This document shows positions 24,349 to 32,889 of a stretch of DNA of 64,000 bases, in pieces (within the stretch, counting starts at the first letter, position 1; every line of letters starts with the position of its first letter). The stretch is from JADMJV01 sp964649085 (GTDB lineage Bacteria > Vulcanimicrobiota > Xenobia > Xenobiales > JADMJV01). The position numbers were made by a program, and so were the translations under genes. The notes beneath the pieces are model-generated. The model had not been told where the DNA came from and did no database searches. It saw nothing but the letters and a program-made list of their open reading frames with translations. Where the stretch lies: NCBI GenBank assembly GCA_964649085.1, contig CAZYPN010000001.1, positions 290,352 to 354,351 of the forward strand, written 5' to 3'.

Positions 24349-24987
24349 CTAACCGGGAGTCGCGGCGAAGGCCTCGGCCACGGCCTCGAACTTCCCACTC
24401 TGTTCATTATAGGCCTCGACCATTCCGTCTTCGAGCTGGTAGATCCAGGCGTGCAGCTGCAGCCGATTCTGGCGCAGGGCCGAGGCCACTGCAGGGTGGG
24501 TGCGCAGGTGATCGAGCTGACACAGAGCATTTTCGCGGACGGCTTCGTCGAGCAGCTCTTTGGGCGGGGTTCCGTTATTGGCCTCGATCACAACGCGACG
24601 GGTATTCTCGGCGGCTCGCAGCCACGAGGCCACTCCGGGCAGCGATTCGACCGTTTCGGGGCTGAGCAGGGCCTTGATGGCTCCGCATCCGGTATGTCCG
24701 CACACCACGATGTGCTTCACTTTCAGAACGGCAACCGCATACTCGATGGTGGCTGCTTCGCCGCCGCTGCCGATGCCGTAGGCGGGCACGATATTGCCCG
24801 CATTGCGCAGCACAAACACTTCGCCGGGTTTGTAGCCAAACATGCTCTCGGGGCAGATGCGTGAGTCGGAACAGGTGATCAGCATCGTCTCGGGAGCCTG
24901 ACCTTCCGCGAGACTCTCGTAGAAGTCGCGATTGTGGGCCAGCACGTTGCGGCGAAAGTCGCGATAGCGCTCGAGTAAGAGTTGCAT
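24349..24987 (-). CDS. Beta-class carbonic anhydrase
   Basis: 212 residues. The zinc site is complete: C39 and D41 of ITCSDSR, then H98 and C101 in VVCGHTGCGA. RNAGNIVP and LQLHAWIYQLEDG are also family motifs. It interconverts CO2 and bicarbonate in the cytoplasm. A good ribosome site (GGAGG, 5 nt upstream) supports ATG 24987. It is transcribed away from the TetR gene. Confidence 0.95.
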   Translation of the reverse strand: MQLLLERYRDFRRNVLAHNRDFYESLAEGQAPETMLITCSDSRICPESMFGYKPGEVFVLRNAGNIVPAYGIGSGGEAATIEYAVAVLKVKHIVVCGHTGCGAIKALLSPETVESLPGVASWLRAAENTRRVVIEANNGTPPKELLDEAVRENALCQLDHLRTHPAVASALRQNRLQLHAWIYQLEDGMVEAYNEQSGKFEAVAEAFAATPG

Positions 24988-25082
24988 GATACCTCCGGCA
25001 CTGTTGAATCAGTGGTGTTTAGATTTCTTTATGTTCCCCTCCAAGCAGCCACGCACCTTCAAGGTTCCAGCAACCGGGGTTC

Positions 25083-25111
25083 TTGCATTAAAAGCACGGT
25101 CGTGCTAAAAT
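25083..25111 (+). promoter_or_regulatory. Promoter with operator in the spacer, upstream of TetR gene
   Basis: TTGCAT (25083-25088) and TAAAAT (25106-25111) have a 17-bp spacer. The spacer is nearly filled by the perfect dyad AGCACGGTCGTGCT (25093-25106). Transcription should start at about 25118, next to GTG 25119. The arrangement fits autorepression by the TetR protein: a bound dimer would cover both boxes. Confidence 0.65.
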
Positions 25112-25118
25112 GGTGCCC

Positions 25119-25718
25119 GTGAGCAAGGGCGTTCAAACTCGTCAGGCAATTCTTCAGGTCGGCTACGATCAGGCCTGCCTGTTGGGTTTGGAGGGTCTGA
25201 CGATCGGTAAGTTGGCCGAGCAGATGGGCATGTCAAAAAGCGGCGTATTTGCTCACTTTCGCAGTCGTGAAGACCTGCAACTGGCCGTTCTCGACTACGC
25301 CGGACAGCGCTTTGTGGCCGAGGTGCTCCAGCCAGCACTGGCTCAGCCTCGAGGGTTGTCCAGGCTGCGGGCCATTGTGGAGAACTGGCTGAACTGGCAG
25401 CAGGGGTCGAGTCGAGCCTGCCTGTTCATTTCGGCCGCCATCGAGTATGACGACCGCCCCGGACCGCTGCGCGATGCGGTGGCCGAGGGGCAGTTGCGTT
25501 GGCGCCAGGAAATCGCTCGGTGCGTTCAACACGCCCTGGAGAAGGGTCAGTTGCGTGCCGAGGTCGAGCCCGAGCAACTGGCTTTCGAAATTTTTTGCCT
25601 GGTGTTGGGGGTTCATCACGACGTGCGACTCTTTGGCCAGGAAGCTCGGGTACGAGCCCGGGCCTGGCGTGCTTTGGACAAGATTCTTGAACCCGAACTG
25701 GCTTTGAAAGGAATGTGA
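25119..25718 (+). CDS. TetR/AcrR family transcriptional regulator, probably leaderless
   Basis: 199 residues from GTG 25119 (MSKGVQTRQAILQVGY). The N-terminal helix-turn-helix is typical: LTIGKLAEQMGMSKSGVFAH, then FRSREDLQLAVLDY. The C-terminal ligand domain (ISAAIEYDDRPGPLRDAV) resembles the TetR_C group common with YjdC-like regulators. No ribosome site precedes ATG 25110 or GTG 25119. The promoter places the mRNA 5' end at about the GTG, so a leaderless message is the best reading. One base separates its stop from the downstream hydrolase start, so the two form an operon, and the hydrolase is its likely target. Confidence 0.82.
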   Translation: MSKGVQTRQAILQVGYDQACLLGLEGLTIGKLAEQMGMSKSGVFAHFRSREDLQLAVLDYAGQRFVAEVLQPALAQPRGLSRLRAIVENWLNWQQGSSRACLFISAAIEYDDRPGPLRDAVAEGQLRWRQEIARCVQHALEKGQLRAEVEPEQLAFEIFCLVLGVHHDVRLFGQEARVRARAWRALDKILEPELALKGM

Positions 25719-25719
25719 G

Positions 25720-26616
25720 ATGAAAAAAATTTCCCCAATAAATAGCACGACCGTTCGGTCTTTTGTGAGGCTGGGTATCCAGGAAATGCAGCAGCATGTG
25801 CCGGGCTGGGTGGCCTGGATGTTGCGCAGCCAGTTCACTCGCACAAACCCGGTGCCGGTTCCCCGCCTGGGGATCGTAGAGCGGCCCCAGCATCAATGGG
25901 AAATGCGGGCCGAAGGCGGCAGGCTTCGAGGCTACAGTTGGGGGGCATCGCTCTCCATCGCCTCGCGGGTTGCCCTGGTGTCTCATGGTTGGAACAGCAA
26001 TGCTTTCCGTCTCTACCCTCTGATCGAGTCGTTGCGCCAGCAGGGCTTCACGGTGGTGGCTCTGGACCACCTGGGTCACGGGGCCAGCACGGGTCGTCAC
26101 GCCTCGCTTCCTCAGTTTGCTCGCAGCCTGCGGCGCGTGGCTCGCAGCCTGCCACGCCTGGACCTTTTTGTAGGCCACTCGATGGGTGGTGCCGCCGGTG
26201 CTCTGGCCCTGTCTCAGGGGATGTCGGCGAGGGCGGCGGTGTTGCTGGCTCCTCCGGCCGATGTGCGTGACTATGTGCGCCGATTTGCCACGGCCTACGG
26301 GCTCAGTTCGGAGGTGGCGGCTCTATTGCAGGAGGATCTGGAACTGCGCGAGCACGTCGAACTCGACCAGTTGGTGCCCGAAGTGATGGCCGTGGGCCTG
26401 AAGATTCCGGCCCTGGTGGTCTGCGACCAGCACGATCGAGAGGTTCCCCTGGAAGCCTCGCGTCGTTATGTGGAAAACTGGGCCGGAGCCGAGTGGCTGG
26501 TGACCGAGCAATTGGGGCACAATCGAATCTTGCACGACCCACAGGTGTTGAGCCGAATCGGCGAATTTGTGTCTCAGTCTTTGGGGCTGGACTCGACCGC
26601 CTCAGCGCTGCGATAA
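25720..26616 (+). CDS. Alpha/beta hydrolase (lysophospholipase/esterase-like)
   Basis: 298 residues. The fold is clear: VALVSHGWNSN forms the oxyanion hole, VVALDHLGHGAS follows, the nucleophile elbow is FVGHSMGGAAG (S154), ALVVCDQHDREVP carries the acid and TEQLGHNRIL the histidine. Likely a lipase or esterase acting on a small acyl substrate. The first 40 residues are basic and amphipathic without a clear leader. Directly downstream of the TetR gene. A sequence similar to the TetR operator lies within codons 8-14. Its 3' end overlaps the convergent CHAT gene by 43 bp. Confidence 0.83.
   Translation: MKKISPINSTTVRSFVRLGIQEMQQHVPGWVAWMLRSQFTRTNPVPVPRLGIVERPQHQWEMRAEGGRLRGYSWGASLSIASRVALVSHGWNSNAFRLYPLIESLRQQGFTVVALDHLGHGASTGRHASLPQFARSLRRVARSLPRLDLFVGHSMGGAAGALALSQGMSARAAVLLAPPADVRDYVRRFATAYGLSSEVAALLQEDLELREHVELDQLVPEVMAVGLKIPALVVCDQHDREVPLEASRRYVENWAGAEWLVTEQLGHNRILHDPQVLSRIGEFVSQSLGLDSTASALR
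25743..25760. promoter_or_regulatory. Possible second TetR operator inside the hydrolase gene
   Basis: TAGCACGACCGT at 25743-25754 is identical over 12 bp to the complementary strand of the spacer dyad upstream of the TetR gene. It is followed by TCGGTC, giving a short dyad GACCG-TT-CGGTC. Binding here is inferred from the shared sequence only. Confidence 0.35.
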
Positions 26617-29600
26617 CCGGTCAACTGGTAGGCAGCCCAGGCCGACACCGGCAAACGGTCCTTTTGTTCCAGGCGGGCTTCTCGAAGTGCCTGCAACGGA
26701 GTGCGACCCTGGGCCAGGCGGGAATAGAAACTTCGAAAGAAGTCGGCAGAATGCTGATCCTCCACCTTCCACAGAGCCGAAACGACCTGAGCGGCCCCGC
26801 TGCTCAAGAAGGCAGTGGCCAGGCTGGCCACCTCACGACCGGGGTATTTCTGCCCTAAGGCGCTCTGGCACGAGCTCAGTACGACCGTCGCTCCGGGCCG
26901 GAGAGGCAGGGCGTAGATATCCTCTACCGTGAGCTTTCCGTCGCTCAACTGGATGAACGATTGGTTCAAATCGGAGCCCAAAGCGCTATGAGCCGCCAGA
27001 TGAAGAATGTTGGCCTGGGGGGCCCATCGCTCCAGATTTTCTCGAGTTGCTTGCCCGTCGAGTAAGGCCTTGCCGGCTCCCAGGCTGGTGGATACCTGCA
27101 ACGCTTCCTGGCGCGTGGCCGGTAATTCCGGGCTGGCTCCACCCAGAGCCAGTACCGGCAGCGAGCGTTCACCTTTCGTCAGGATGGGGCGAGCTCGCCA
27201 CAGTTCGGCCGCCGAGATGCAGCTCAAGGTGTAGTTCTCGCAGGCGTAGCGCCCCTGACGGTCGAGCAACGCGTCCCAGGGAAGGTACCAGAGGAGCCCC
27301 TGGGGTAGAATTTGCAGGTGGGTTTCGGCCGGATACCCCAGGCTGTCGAGCAGCAGAGCGTGCAGTCGGCGGGCCGAACGTTGCGGCAATTCTCGTCCGT
27401 TTTCCAGGGCGCTGCGCAGCTCTCGGATCCACAACTCCACCTGACTGCCTTCCACGGCTACGGCGAACAGGCGAGCGTTGTGGCGGTCGACCGCCATAAT
27501 GTGGAGGTCGGTGGGGCTCAGGAAATACTGCACCAGAGCCTGACCCGCAGCCAGCTCGCGTTGAAACTCCAGCATTTCTCGTGGTGGGCAGGCCAGCTGT
27601 GTGTCGAGTTGGGGATAGCGTTGGAGCAGAGCCGTTGCCTCGCGCAAAAACTCCTGACGAGATTGGCGAGGGTCTTCCCCACCACTGGCGGTGTTGGACG
27701 GTTGCCGGCCCAACAACCGCTGGGTGGAGGGCTCTTCGAGCAGGCGCTGGCGCAAACCGGCCGGGTATTCTTCGATCAGTTGCAGGAAGCGGGCTGCCGT
27801 TCGCTCTCTCAGCGACCGTGCGGCGGGGTCATCGGGGCCAAGCAAGGCGATCCACTCGAGGGCCACGTTGCGCACGGTGAGGCTGCCGATTTCATCGGAT
27901 TCGCGATAGGCCTCGGCATAGATCTGTAGGGCATCCTCACGAGAGCTGCAGCGGGCCAGGTAGAGCTTGCGACCCACCTCAAACAGGCGGTCTTCAAAGC
28001 GGAAGCGCTTCAGTTCCTGAAGGGCGCGCTCTTTTTGCTGTTGAGCCAGCCAGCAGCGAGCCCTGAGGAAACAGGCCCAGGGGCTGTCCAGGCCGTTGAT
28101 CAGCTCGACGGCGGCCTGGGGTTGTGCCTGGCGTAATCGGTAGTAGCCGCGAAGAATTCGGCATTCCTGGGCCAACTGCTGGTCGCGGGCGTTGGCGCTG
28201 GTTTGATACAGGGATTCGGCCCTGACCAGCGATTGTTCGGCGGGAGCCATCAGCCCAAGGCTCCAATAGGCATCGCCGAGCATGCGCGAAAGGTGGGCCT
28301 GGGTTCGGGTCCAACCTCCGCGGTCGGCCGCCTCCAGGCCCCTCTGCAGCGCCAGACCCGCCTCGCCGCTGCGTCCTTGGGCCAGCAGAAACTCGGCCCG
28401 TTGCCAGTAAGCCTGGGCTCGCTCGCGATCGTCACGAGCCTGGGTGAGCTGCTGGCGCAGCTGCTCCTCCATTTGCTCGAGCAAGGGGCGGTTCGCCAGC
28501 AGCTCCTGCAAGAGCAGCAAGGAAGGCGATTCGGGAGCGGGCCGAGTTTCATCGAGGATGAGCAGTCGGGCCAGCTGGTTCTCCCCCGAACGCAGAGAAA
28601 GCATTTGCGTTCTCAACAGGCGCCCGGCATCGGCGTCGAGAGGAATCTGTTGCAACAGTTCGAGCAGTTCGTTCAGACTGCGCCGAGCCCAGGGCAGAGC
28701 CGAGTGGGAACTGAACCGAGACAATTGGGCATTGGCCACCTGCAGCCGAGCCGAGGGGGAGTCGGCTTGTTGACGGGCCTTGAGAAAATAGGCGTAGGCC
28801 TGCTCGGGCTGTTCGGGGAGGAAGCTGTCGGCCAGCGCCACCCACCAGGCGTTTCTTCCCTTCTGCAAAGGGTCGTCGGCCTGCAGGTCGAGTTGCTGGT
28901 AGGCCGTCAGCAGGTCCAGGATGGCCTGACGGCGTCGCTCTCGTTGGCGCGCCGGAGTGAGCTGGGCCCGACTGATGAGAACTTCCAGGCGATGACGTGG
29001 CGAATCGATTTCCCTGGCCAGTTGCTCCAGGCGCTGCAATGCGGAATCGACCTGGTTGAGGCCAAGAGCTTCCAGGCGAGCCTGCTGTTGAATCAGCGAC
29101 CAGCGTGGGGCTCCTCGGAAGCCTCGAGCCGCCTGTTCCAGGCCAGCCTGACAGCGCCCTAGAGCGGCGCGATCGGAGCGCCGGGCCAGCTCCTGGTCTA
29201 CCCAGAAGGCCGCAATGGTGGGTGCCTGGTCGCCCTCGCCGCTGCGGCGGGCCCACTCCAGGGCCCGGGCGCAGGTTTCAGGGAACAGGTCCCACTCGGA
29301 AAGTCGGCTCTGGGTTTCGGCTCTTAAGTGTTCTACTCGGGCTGCCAGCGCCGGCAGTTGGGCCTGCTCGGCCAGGGCCCGGGCTGTAAGCAGCACCACC
29401 TGAGCCTCTCGCCAGCGTCCCTGCAAGCTGAGCAGTCGAGCCTGACTGATGGCCAGCCGCAGCGCCACCGAGGGCTGGCTGCGAACCTGAGCGGCTCGCA
29501 CCGCCAGATCCCAATGTTTCTGAGCCAGTGCCGGGTTGTGCACTATCCAGCCCTCGGCCAGCAGGGAGTGAGCTTCCCAGGCCAGAGGACCCTCGACCAG

Positions 29601-29903
29601 TCCTTCCAGGTTTTTCACCGCCAGGTCCCAGTTGTCGTGGCGCAACAGCAGAGCGCGTAGCCAGAAGAATTCGGGTGGCTGTTGACCCGGTTGATAGCTG
29701 GATTCGAGCTGGCGGACCAGCACCCAGGCTTGATCGGGGCGGCCTTCGTAGTAGGCGAGCAGGGCCTGCTGCAGGGGTTGAGGAGGGCGGCTCAGATGGC
29801 GGCGGGCCAGCGAAGGTCGAGCCTCTCGCAGTCGCTCCCAGAAGGGGTCGGCCTGAACCCCGCTCACGAGAACCAGCCAGAGCGCAAGGCAAAGGATTCT
29901 CAA
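26574..29903 (-). CDS. TPR-CHAT caspase-like protein with signal peptide
   Basis: 1109 residues from a TTG start that overlaps the stop of the TetR gene upstream (TTGA). A signal peptide (MRILCLALWLVLVSGVQA) is followed by about 700 residues of TPR-like helical hairpins (ALLLRHDNWDLAVKNLEGLV, LGDAYWSLGLMAPAEQSLVR). The C-terminal CHAT domain runs from about residue 800, with the His-Cys dyad H972 (ILHLAAHS) and C1012 (VVLSSCQSALG), then AFLSSGAAQVVSALWKVED. CHAT proteases are caspase relatives. Most are cytosolic, including the defence-linked ones; an exported version points to an envelope role. Confidence 0.87.
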   Translation of the reverse strand: MRILCLALWLVLVSGVQADPFWERLREARPSLARRHLSRPPQPLQQALLAYYEGRPDQAWVLVRQLESSYQPGQQPPEFFWLRALLLRHDNWDLAVKNLEGLVEGPLAWEAHSLLAEGWIVHNPALAQKHWDLAVRAAQVRSQPSVALRLAISQARLLSLQGRWREAQVVLLTARALAEQAQLPALAARVEHLRAETQSRLSEWDLFPETCARALEWARRSGEGDQAPTIAAFWVDQELARRSDRAALGRCQAGLEQAARGFRGAPRWSLIQQQARLEALGLNQVDSALQRLEQLAREIDSPRHRLEVLISRAQLTPARQRERRRQAILDLLTAYQQLDLQADDPLQKGRNAWWVALADSFLPEQPEQAYAYFLKARQQADSPSARLQVANAQLSRFSSHSALPWARRSLNELLELLQQIPLDADAGRLLRTQMLSLRSGENQLARLLILDETRPAPESPSLLLLQELLANRPLLEQMEEQLRQQLTQARDDRERAQAYWQRAEFLLAQGRSGEAGLALQRGLEAADRGGWTRTQAHLSRMLGDAYWSLGLMAPAEQSLVRAESLYQTSANARDQQLAQECRILRGYYRLRQAQPQAAVELINGLDSPWACFLRARCWLAQQQKERALQELKRFRFEDRLFEVGRKLYLARCSSREDALQIYAEAYRESDEIGSLTVRNVALEWIALLGPDDPAARSLRERTAARFLQLIEEYPAGLRQRLLEEPSTQRLLGRQPSNTASGGEDPRQSRQEFLREATALLQRYPQLDTQLACPPREMLEFQRELAAGQALVQYFLSPTDLHIMAVDRHNARLFAVAVEGSQVELWIRELRSALENGRELPQRSARRLHALLLDSLGYPAETHLQILPQGLLWYLPWDALLDRQGRYACENYTLSCISAAELWRARPILTKGERSLPVLALGGASPELPATRQEALQVSTSLGAGKALLDGQATRENLERWAPQANILHLAAHSALGSDLNQSFIQLSDGKLTVEDIYALPLRPGATVVLSSCQSALGQKYPGREVASLATAFLSSGAAQVVSALWKVEDQHSADFFRSFYSRLAQGRTPLQALREARLEQKDRLPVSAWAAYQLTGYRSAEAVESSPKD

Positions 29904-30511
29904 GGGCGTTCCAATCGGAGTCGCAGCCCTTGAAGCAGGTTCTCCAGGCCGAATTCAAATTCTTCTTGCGAGCTCAACCGGCTGGGGTCTCCAACCTGGG
30001 CCAGCCCTTCATGGCTTGAATAATCGTCCCCACGTGCATAGGAGCGCTGGCTGCGGGGGGCGTGGTGAAAGATGGCGTGTCCGAGCGTAAAGCAGAAGAG
30101 GTTCTGAAAGGCAAACAGGGCCTGGTCTGGGGCGAATCCGGCCTGCAGCAAGAGTTGCACCGAGCCCTCAACGAGACGTAACGAACCCGGGGCGATAGCC
30201 GAACGTGAGGCGAACAGGGGAATCGCCCCCGGATAGCTCGACAGCAGGTTGCGAAAACGACGGGCCACCTCGGCCGCCTGCTGCCACCAGGGAGCCTGTC
30301 CGGGAGCGGGCCATTCGAGCTTTTCCAGCAAGTGTTCGTGGAGGGCGTCGAGCAAGTCGTCCTTGTCTTTCACGTGGTGATAGAGGGACATCGCCTCTAC
30401 ACCGAGTTGTTGCCCCAGTTTTCTCATGGAGAGTCTGGCCACCCCCTCGCTTTGAACGAGTTCCAGGGCGGCTTCAACAATCTGATTTCGGCTCAGTGGG
30501 TTCCTTGACAT
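29900..30511 (-). CDS. TetR family regulator (Tn10 TetR-like C-terminal domain)
   Basis: 203 residues from ATG 30511 with ribosome site AAGGA. The DNA-binding domain has the classic sequence: IVEAALELVQSEGVARLSMR, then LGQQLGVEAMSLYHHVKDKD. The C-terminal part (FAFQNLFCFTLGHAIFHHAP) fits the TetR_C_1 group, which often senses small molecules. The gene starts 7 bp from one of two perfect dyads that it probably binds. It heads an operon with the CHAT gene and diverges from the radical SAM gene, so it may control all three. Confidence 0.85.
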   Translation of the reverse strand: MSRNPLSRNQIVEAALELVQSEGVARLSMRKLGQQLGVEAMSLYHHVKDKDDLLDALHEHLLEKLEWPAPGQAPWWQQAAEVARRFRNLLSSYPGAIPLFASRSAIAPGSLRLVEGSVQLLLQAGFAPDQALFAFQNLFCFTLGHAIFHHAPRSQRSYARGDDYSSHEGLAQVGDPSRLSSQEEFEFGLENLLQGLRLRLERP

Positions 30512-30517
30512 CGGTGT

Positions 30518-30562
30518 CCTTACAATGTAAGGTCGGTGTATCACAGACTTACACTGTAAGTC
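30518..30562. promoter_or_regulatory. Twin TetR operators in the divergent promoter region
   Basis: Site 1, CCTTACAATGTAAGG (30518-30532), and site 2, GACTTACACTGTAAGTC (30546-30562), share the core CTTACA-N-TGTAAG and are both perfect dyads, about 29 bp apart centre to centre. They lie between the divergent TetR and radical SAM genes. Two tandem sites are typical of TetR-type control of divergent promoters. A TTGACA at 30505-30510 could serve as -35 toward the radical SAM gene. Confidence 0.8.
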
Positions 30563-30583
30563 CAGAGCCTGGAGGATGTCGCC

Positions 30584-31987
30584 ATGGTCTCGGTCAGCGT
30601 CAGTCCAATGTCCCCAACTTTCGAGTCGAGCGAGATCGACCACGATCGCGATCTGGAGCGCAGAATGCGGGGGCCTCAGCGCCATCGATTGCTGCAGGGT
30701 TATCCCTTGCCACCGCTGATGGTGTCTCACCAGGGCCAGGACCCGTTGCCCCCCGAGGTCTCTCGCCCCCTGATTGTGGGGGTTTTGCCCCACGCGGCCT
30801 GCAATCCAGCCGTGCAGGGCTGCGGCTACTGCACCTTCCCCCACGAGTCGTTTCGACGCTCACAGGTAGAGGCCACGGTTGCGGCCGTGGTTCAGGAGAT
30901 CCGACAGTCACCTCTGCGCCAGCGTAAGGTCGAAGCGCTTTACTTCGGCGGAGGAACGGCCAATCTCACGCCGCCTCAGGCTTTCGACTTGCTCTGCGCC
31001 GAACTCGCCGGGGCCTTCGAGCTGAGGGGGGCCGAGATCACCCTGGAGGGGGCCCCGGTGTATTTCACGGCTCGGCGGGAGGCACTGCTCGAGCTGCTGC
31101 AGCGTCACTTCCCAGATTCGGAGTGGCGCCTGAGCATGGGGGTGCAGACCTTCGACAAGCAAAGGATTCGGGCCATGGGTCGCCAGGCTTTGGGCAATCC
31201 CGAGCAGGTGAGGCGAGCCCTGCGGGCCGCCCAGGCGCGCGGCTTCAATCATTCGGCCGACCTGATGATCAATCTGCCGGGGCAGTCCCTTCAGGCCATG
31301 AAGCAGGATTTGCTGCAGGCCTCGGACCTGGGTTTCAACCAGGTGTGCCTGTATCATCTGGTTCTGTTTCGCGGACTGGGCACTCCCTGGTCGCGCCAGC
31401 CGGAAATGCTGGCTGGACTTCCCGAGGGTGAACGGGCCTATGAAAACTGGTTAGAAGTTCGCCAACTGGCGCTGCAACTCGGCTATCGCCAGACCAGCCT
31501 GACCAATTTCCAGCGTCAAGGAAACTACCGCTATGAAGACTTCAGCTACCAACCGCAGCACTTCGATGGAGCGGGCTTTGGGCCCGAGGCCATCTCGGTG
31601 TTCTCGTCTCCCACCCAAGACATGGCCGTGAAGTGGCTCAACCACGCATCGTCGGACCAGTATCGAGCGGCGGCGAATCGGCGCGACAAGGTGTTCGTCT
31701 ACGGCTCGCCGGATCGGAAATTGCTGTCGCTGACGCGAGGCCTGGCCAGATTGGAGGTCGATCGCTGCGAGTATCGCCAGCACCATGGTTGCGACCCGCT
31801 CGACGACTTCGGTTCAGAGCTGGCCGCTCTTCGGCGAGCTGGCCTGATACAATGGGAACAGCGCTTGCAACTCACGCCCAAAGGCATGTTTTATGCCGAT
31901 TCCGTGGCCGGTTTGTTGGCGGCGCGCCGGGTGCGTGAACTGCGCCGCAATCCCGAACTGCAGGCCGGCTACTACCGCATGGGTTAG
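30584..31987 (+). CDS. Radical SAM protein, HemN-like, with atypical CX6CX2C cluster motif
   Basis: 467 residues with a good ribosome site (GGAGG, 8 nt upstream). The iron-sulfur motif is C73-NPAVQG-C80-GY-C83, i.e. CX6CX2C instead of CX3CX2C. The rest follows the HemN/HemW superfamily: LYFGGGTANLTP, ITLEGAPVYF, RLSMGVQTFD, NHSADLMINLPGQS and LTNFQRQGNYRYED. C-terminally, GLIQWEQRLQLTPKGMFYAD resembles the HemN C-terminal domain. It is likely to act on a porphyrin-like or other large substrate. It should not be called coproporphyrinogen oxidase without test. Control by the divergent TetR is likely. Confidence 0.8.
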   Translation: MVSVSVSPMSPTFESSEIDHDRDLERRMRGPQRHRLLQGYPLPPLMVSHQGQDPLPPEVSRPLIVGVLPHAACNPAVQGCGYCTFPHESFRRSQVEATVAAVVQEIRQSPLRQRKVEALYFGGGTANLTPPQAFDLLCAELAGAFELRGAEITLEGAPVYFTARREALLELLQRHFPDSEWRLSMGVQTFDKQRIRAMGRQALGNPEQVRRALRAAQARGFNHSADLMINLPGQSLQAMKQDLLQASDLGFNQVCLYHLVLFRGLGTPWSRQPEMLAGLPEGERAYENWLEVRQLALQLGYRQTSLTNFQRQGNYRYEDFSYQPQHFDGAGFGPEAISVFSSPTQDMAVKWLNHASSDQYRAAANRRDKVFVYGSPDRKLLSLTRGLARLEVDRCEYRQHHGCDPLDDFGSELAALRRAGLIQWEQRLQLTPKGMFYADSVAGLLAARRVRELRRNPELQAGYYRMG

Positions 31988-32832
31988 GGGAAGCTTTTCT
32001 CGCGCACGATCTCGGGCACCAGCACCGGCGGCGGCTCGAAAAAACGTTGAATCGACCTCTCGATGTTGAGGCAGGTGCGCGTCAGGGGCAGATCGTCCGG
32101 ATCCTGGCCGAAGGGCTCTTCGAGTTCTTCGGCGATCATTTCCAGGCTGACCAGAAAGTAGCTGACCACGGCCACGATGAGCACCGAGAGATGGCTGTTG
32201 GGCAAGCCCCAGGGCAGGGCCAGCAGATAGGTCAACATACTTTGGGGGACCACCGCCCGGTGGCTAAGGGGTAGGGGCGTGCCGCGGATGCGTTCACAGG
32301 CCCCCAGCACATCGAAGAGCACCGAAAGGTGCCTTTCGATGACCAGATACTGCTGGGTTTGCAACAGCCCCCGTTGTTGCCAGTCGTTCAGGCTGGCGTA
32401 CAGGGTCATGGTGGTGCGCTGGGGCAGGTTGTCTGGGGCTGGCCAGGCGCCTCGCAGGTGGTCGCGCAGTTGGAAGGCAAAGCGGCTGATCAACTGCAGC
32501 GATTGTCGGCGCTCCTCTTCTGGCAGGGTGGGAATGTGCCAGATGGCCGAGGCCAGGCTGCGTGACTCGTTGACCAGCGTGCCCCACAGCTTACGGCCTT
32601 CCCACCAGCGGTCGTAGCTGCTGTTATTGCGAAAGACCATAAGCATCGAAAGGGAGACGCCCAGAAGGGTGTGCACCCCCTGAGGAAACTCGAGGTCAGA
32701 ACCCAACAACCAGACCTCGTAGGCCATGGTGCCCACCGAGTAGAGGGAAATCAGCAGCACTCCCTGCATCGTCTTGCGAAATACGGGGAAACTGAGAAAT
32801 CTGGAGCTGCGGTTGAGCCAGCGACGGTCCAC
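31984..32832 (-). CDS. Bestrophin-family membrane protein (anion channel-like)
   Basis: About 282 residues from GTG 32832; ATG 32898 is possible but would overlap the divergent gor start. The family layout is clear: FPVFRKTMQGVLLISLYSVG (first membrane helix), GVSLSMLMVFRNNSSYDRWW, EGRKLWGTLVNESRSLA, then PWGLPNSHLSVLIVAVVSYF and LEMIAEELEEPFGQDPDDLP. The 'FR.N.SY.RWWE.R..WG' stretch is the bestrophin signature. Bacterial members form pentameric ion channels in the inner membrane. The 3' end overlaps the radical SAM gene by 4 bp. Confidence 0.85.
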   Translation of the reverse strand: MDRRWLNRSSRFLSFPVFRKTMQGVLLISLYSVGTMAYEVWLLGSDLEFPQGVHTLLGVSLSMLMVFRNNSSYDRWWEGRKLWGTLVNESRSLASAIWHIPTLPEEERRQSLQLISRFAFQLRDHLRGAWPAPDNLPQRTTMTLYASLNDWQQRGLLQTQQYLVIERHLSVLFDVLGACERIRGTPLPLSHRAVVPQSMLTYLLALPWGLPNSHLSVLIVAVVSYFLVSLEMIAEELEEPFGQDPDDLPLTRTCLNIERSIQRFFEPPPVLVPEIVREKSFP

Positions 32833-32889
32833 CCGGGCCGCTTTGGCAAGCAGGGGAGGACTCCTCTGCCTCGAGACAAAGGGGCTGAG

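Noticed and set aside
30584..31987. Calling the radical SAM gene hemN (coproporphyrinogen oxidase)
   Set aside because: Cluster spacing is CX6CX2C and the N-terminal HemN motifs are not seen; similarity is at superfamily level only.
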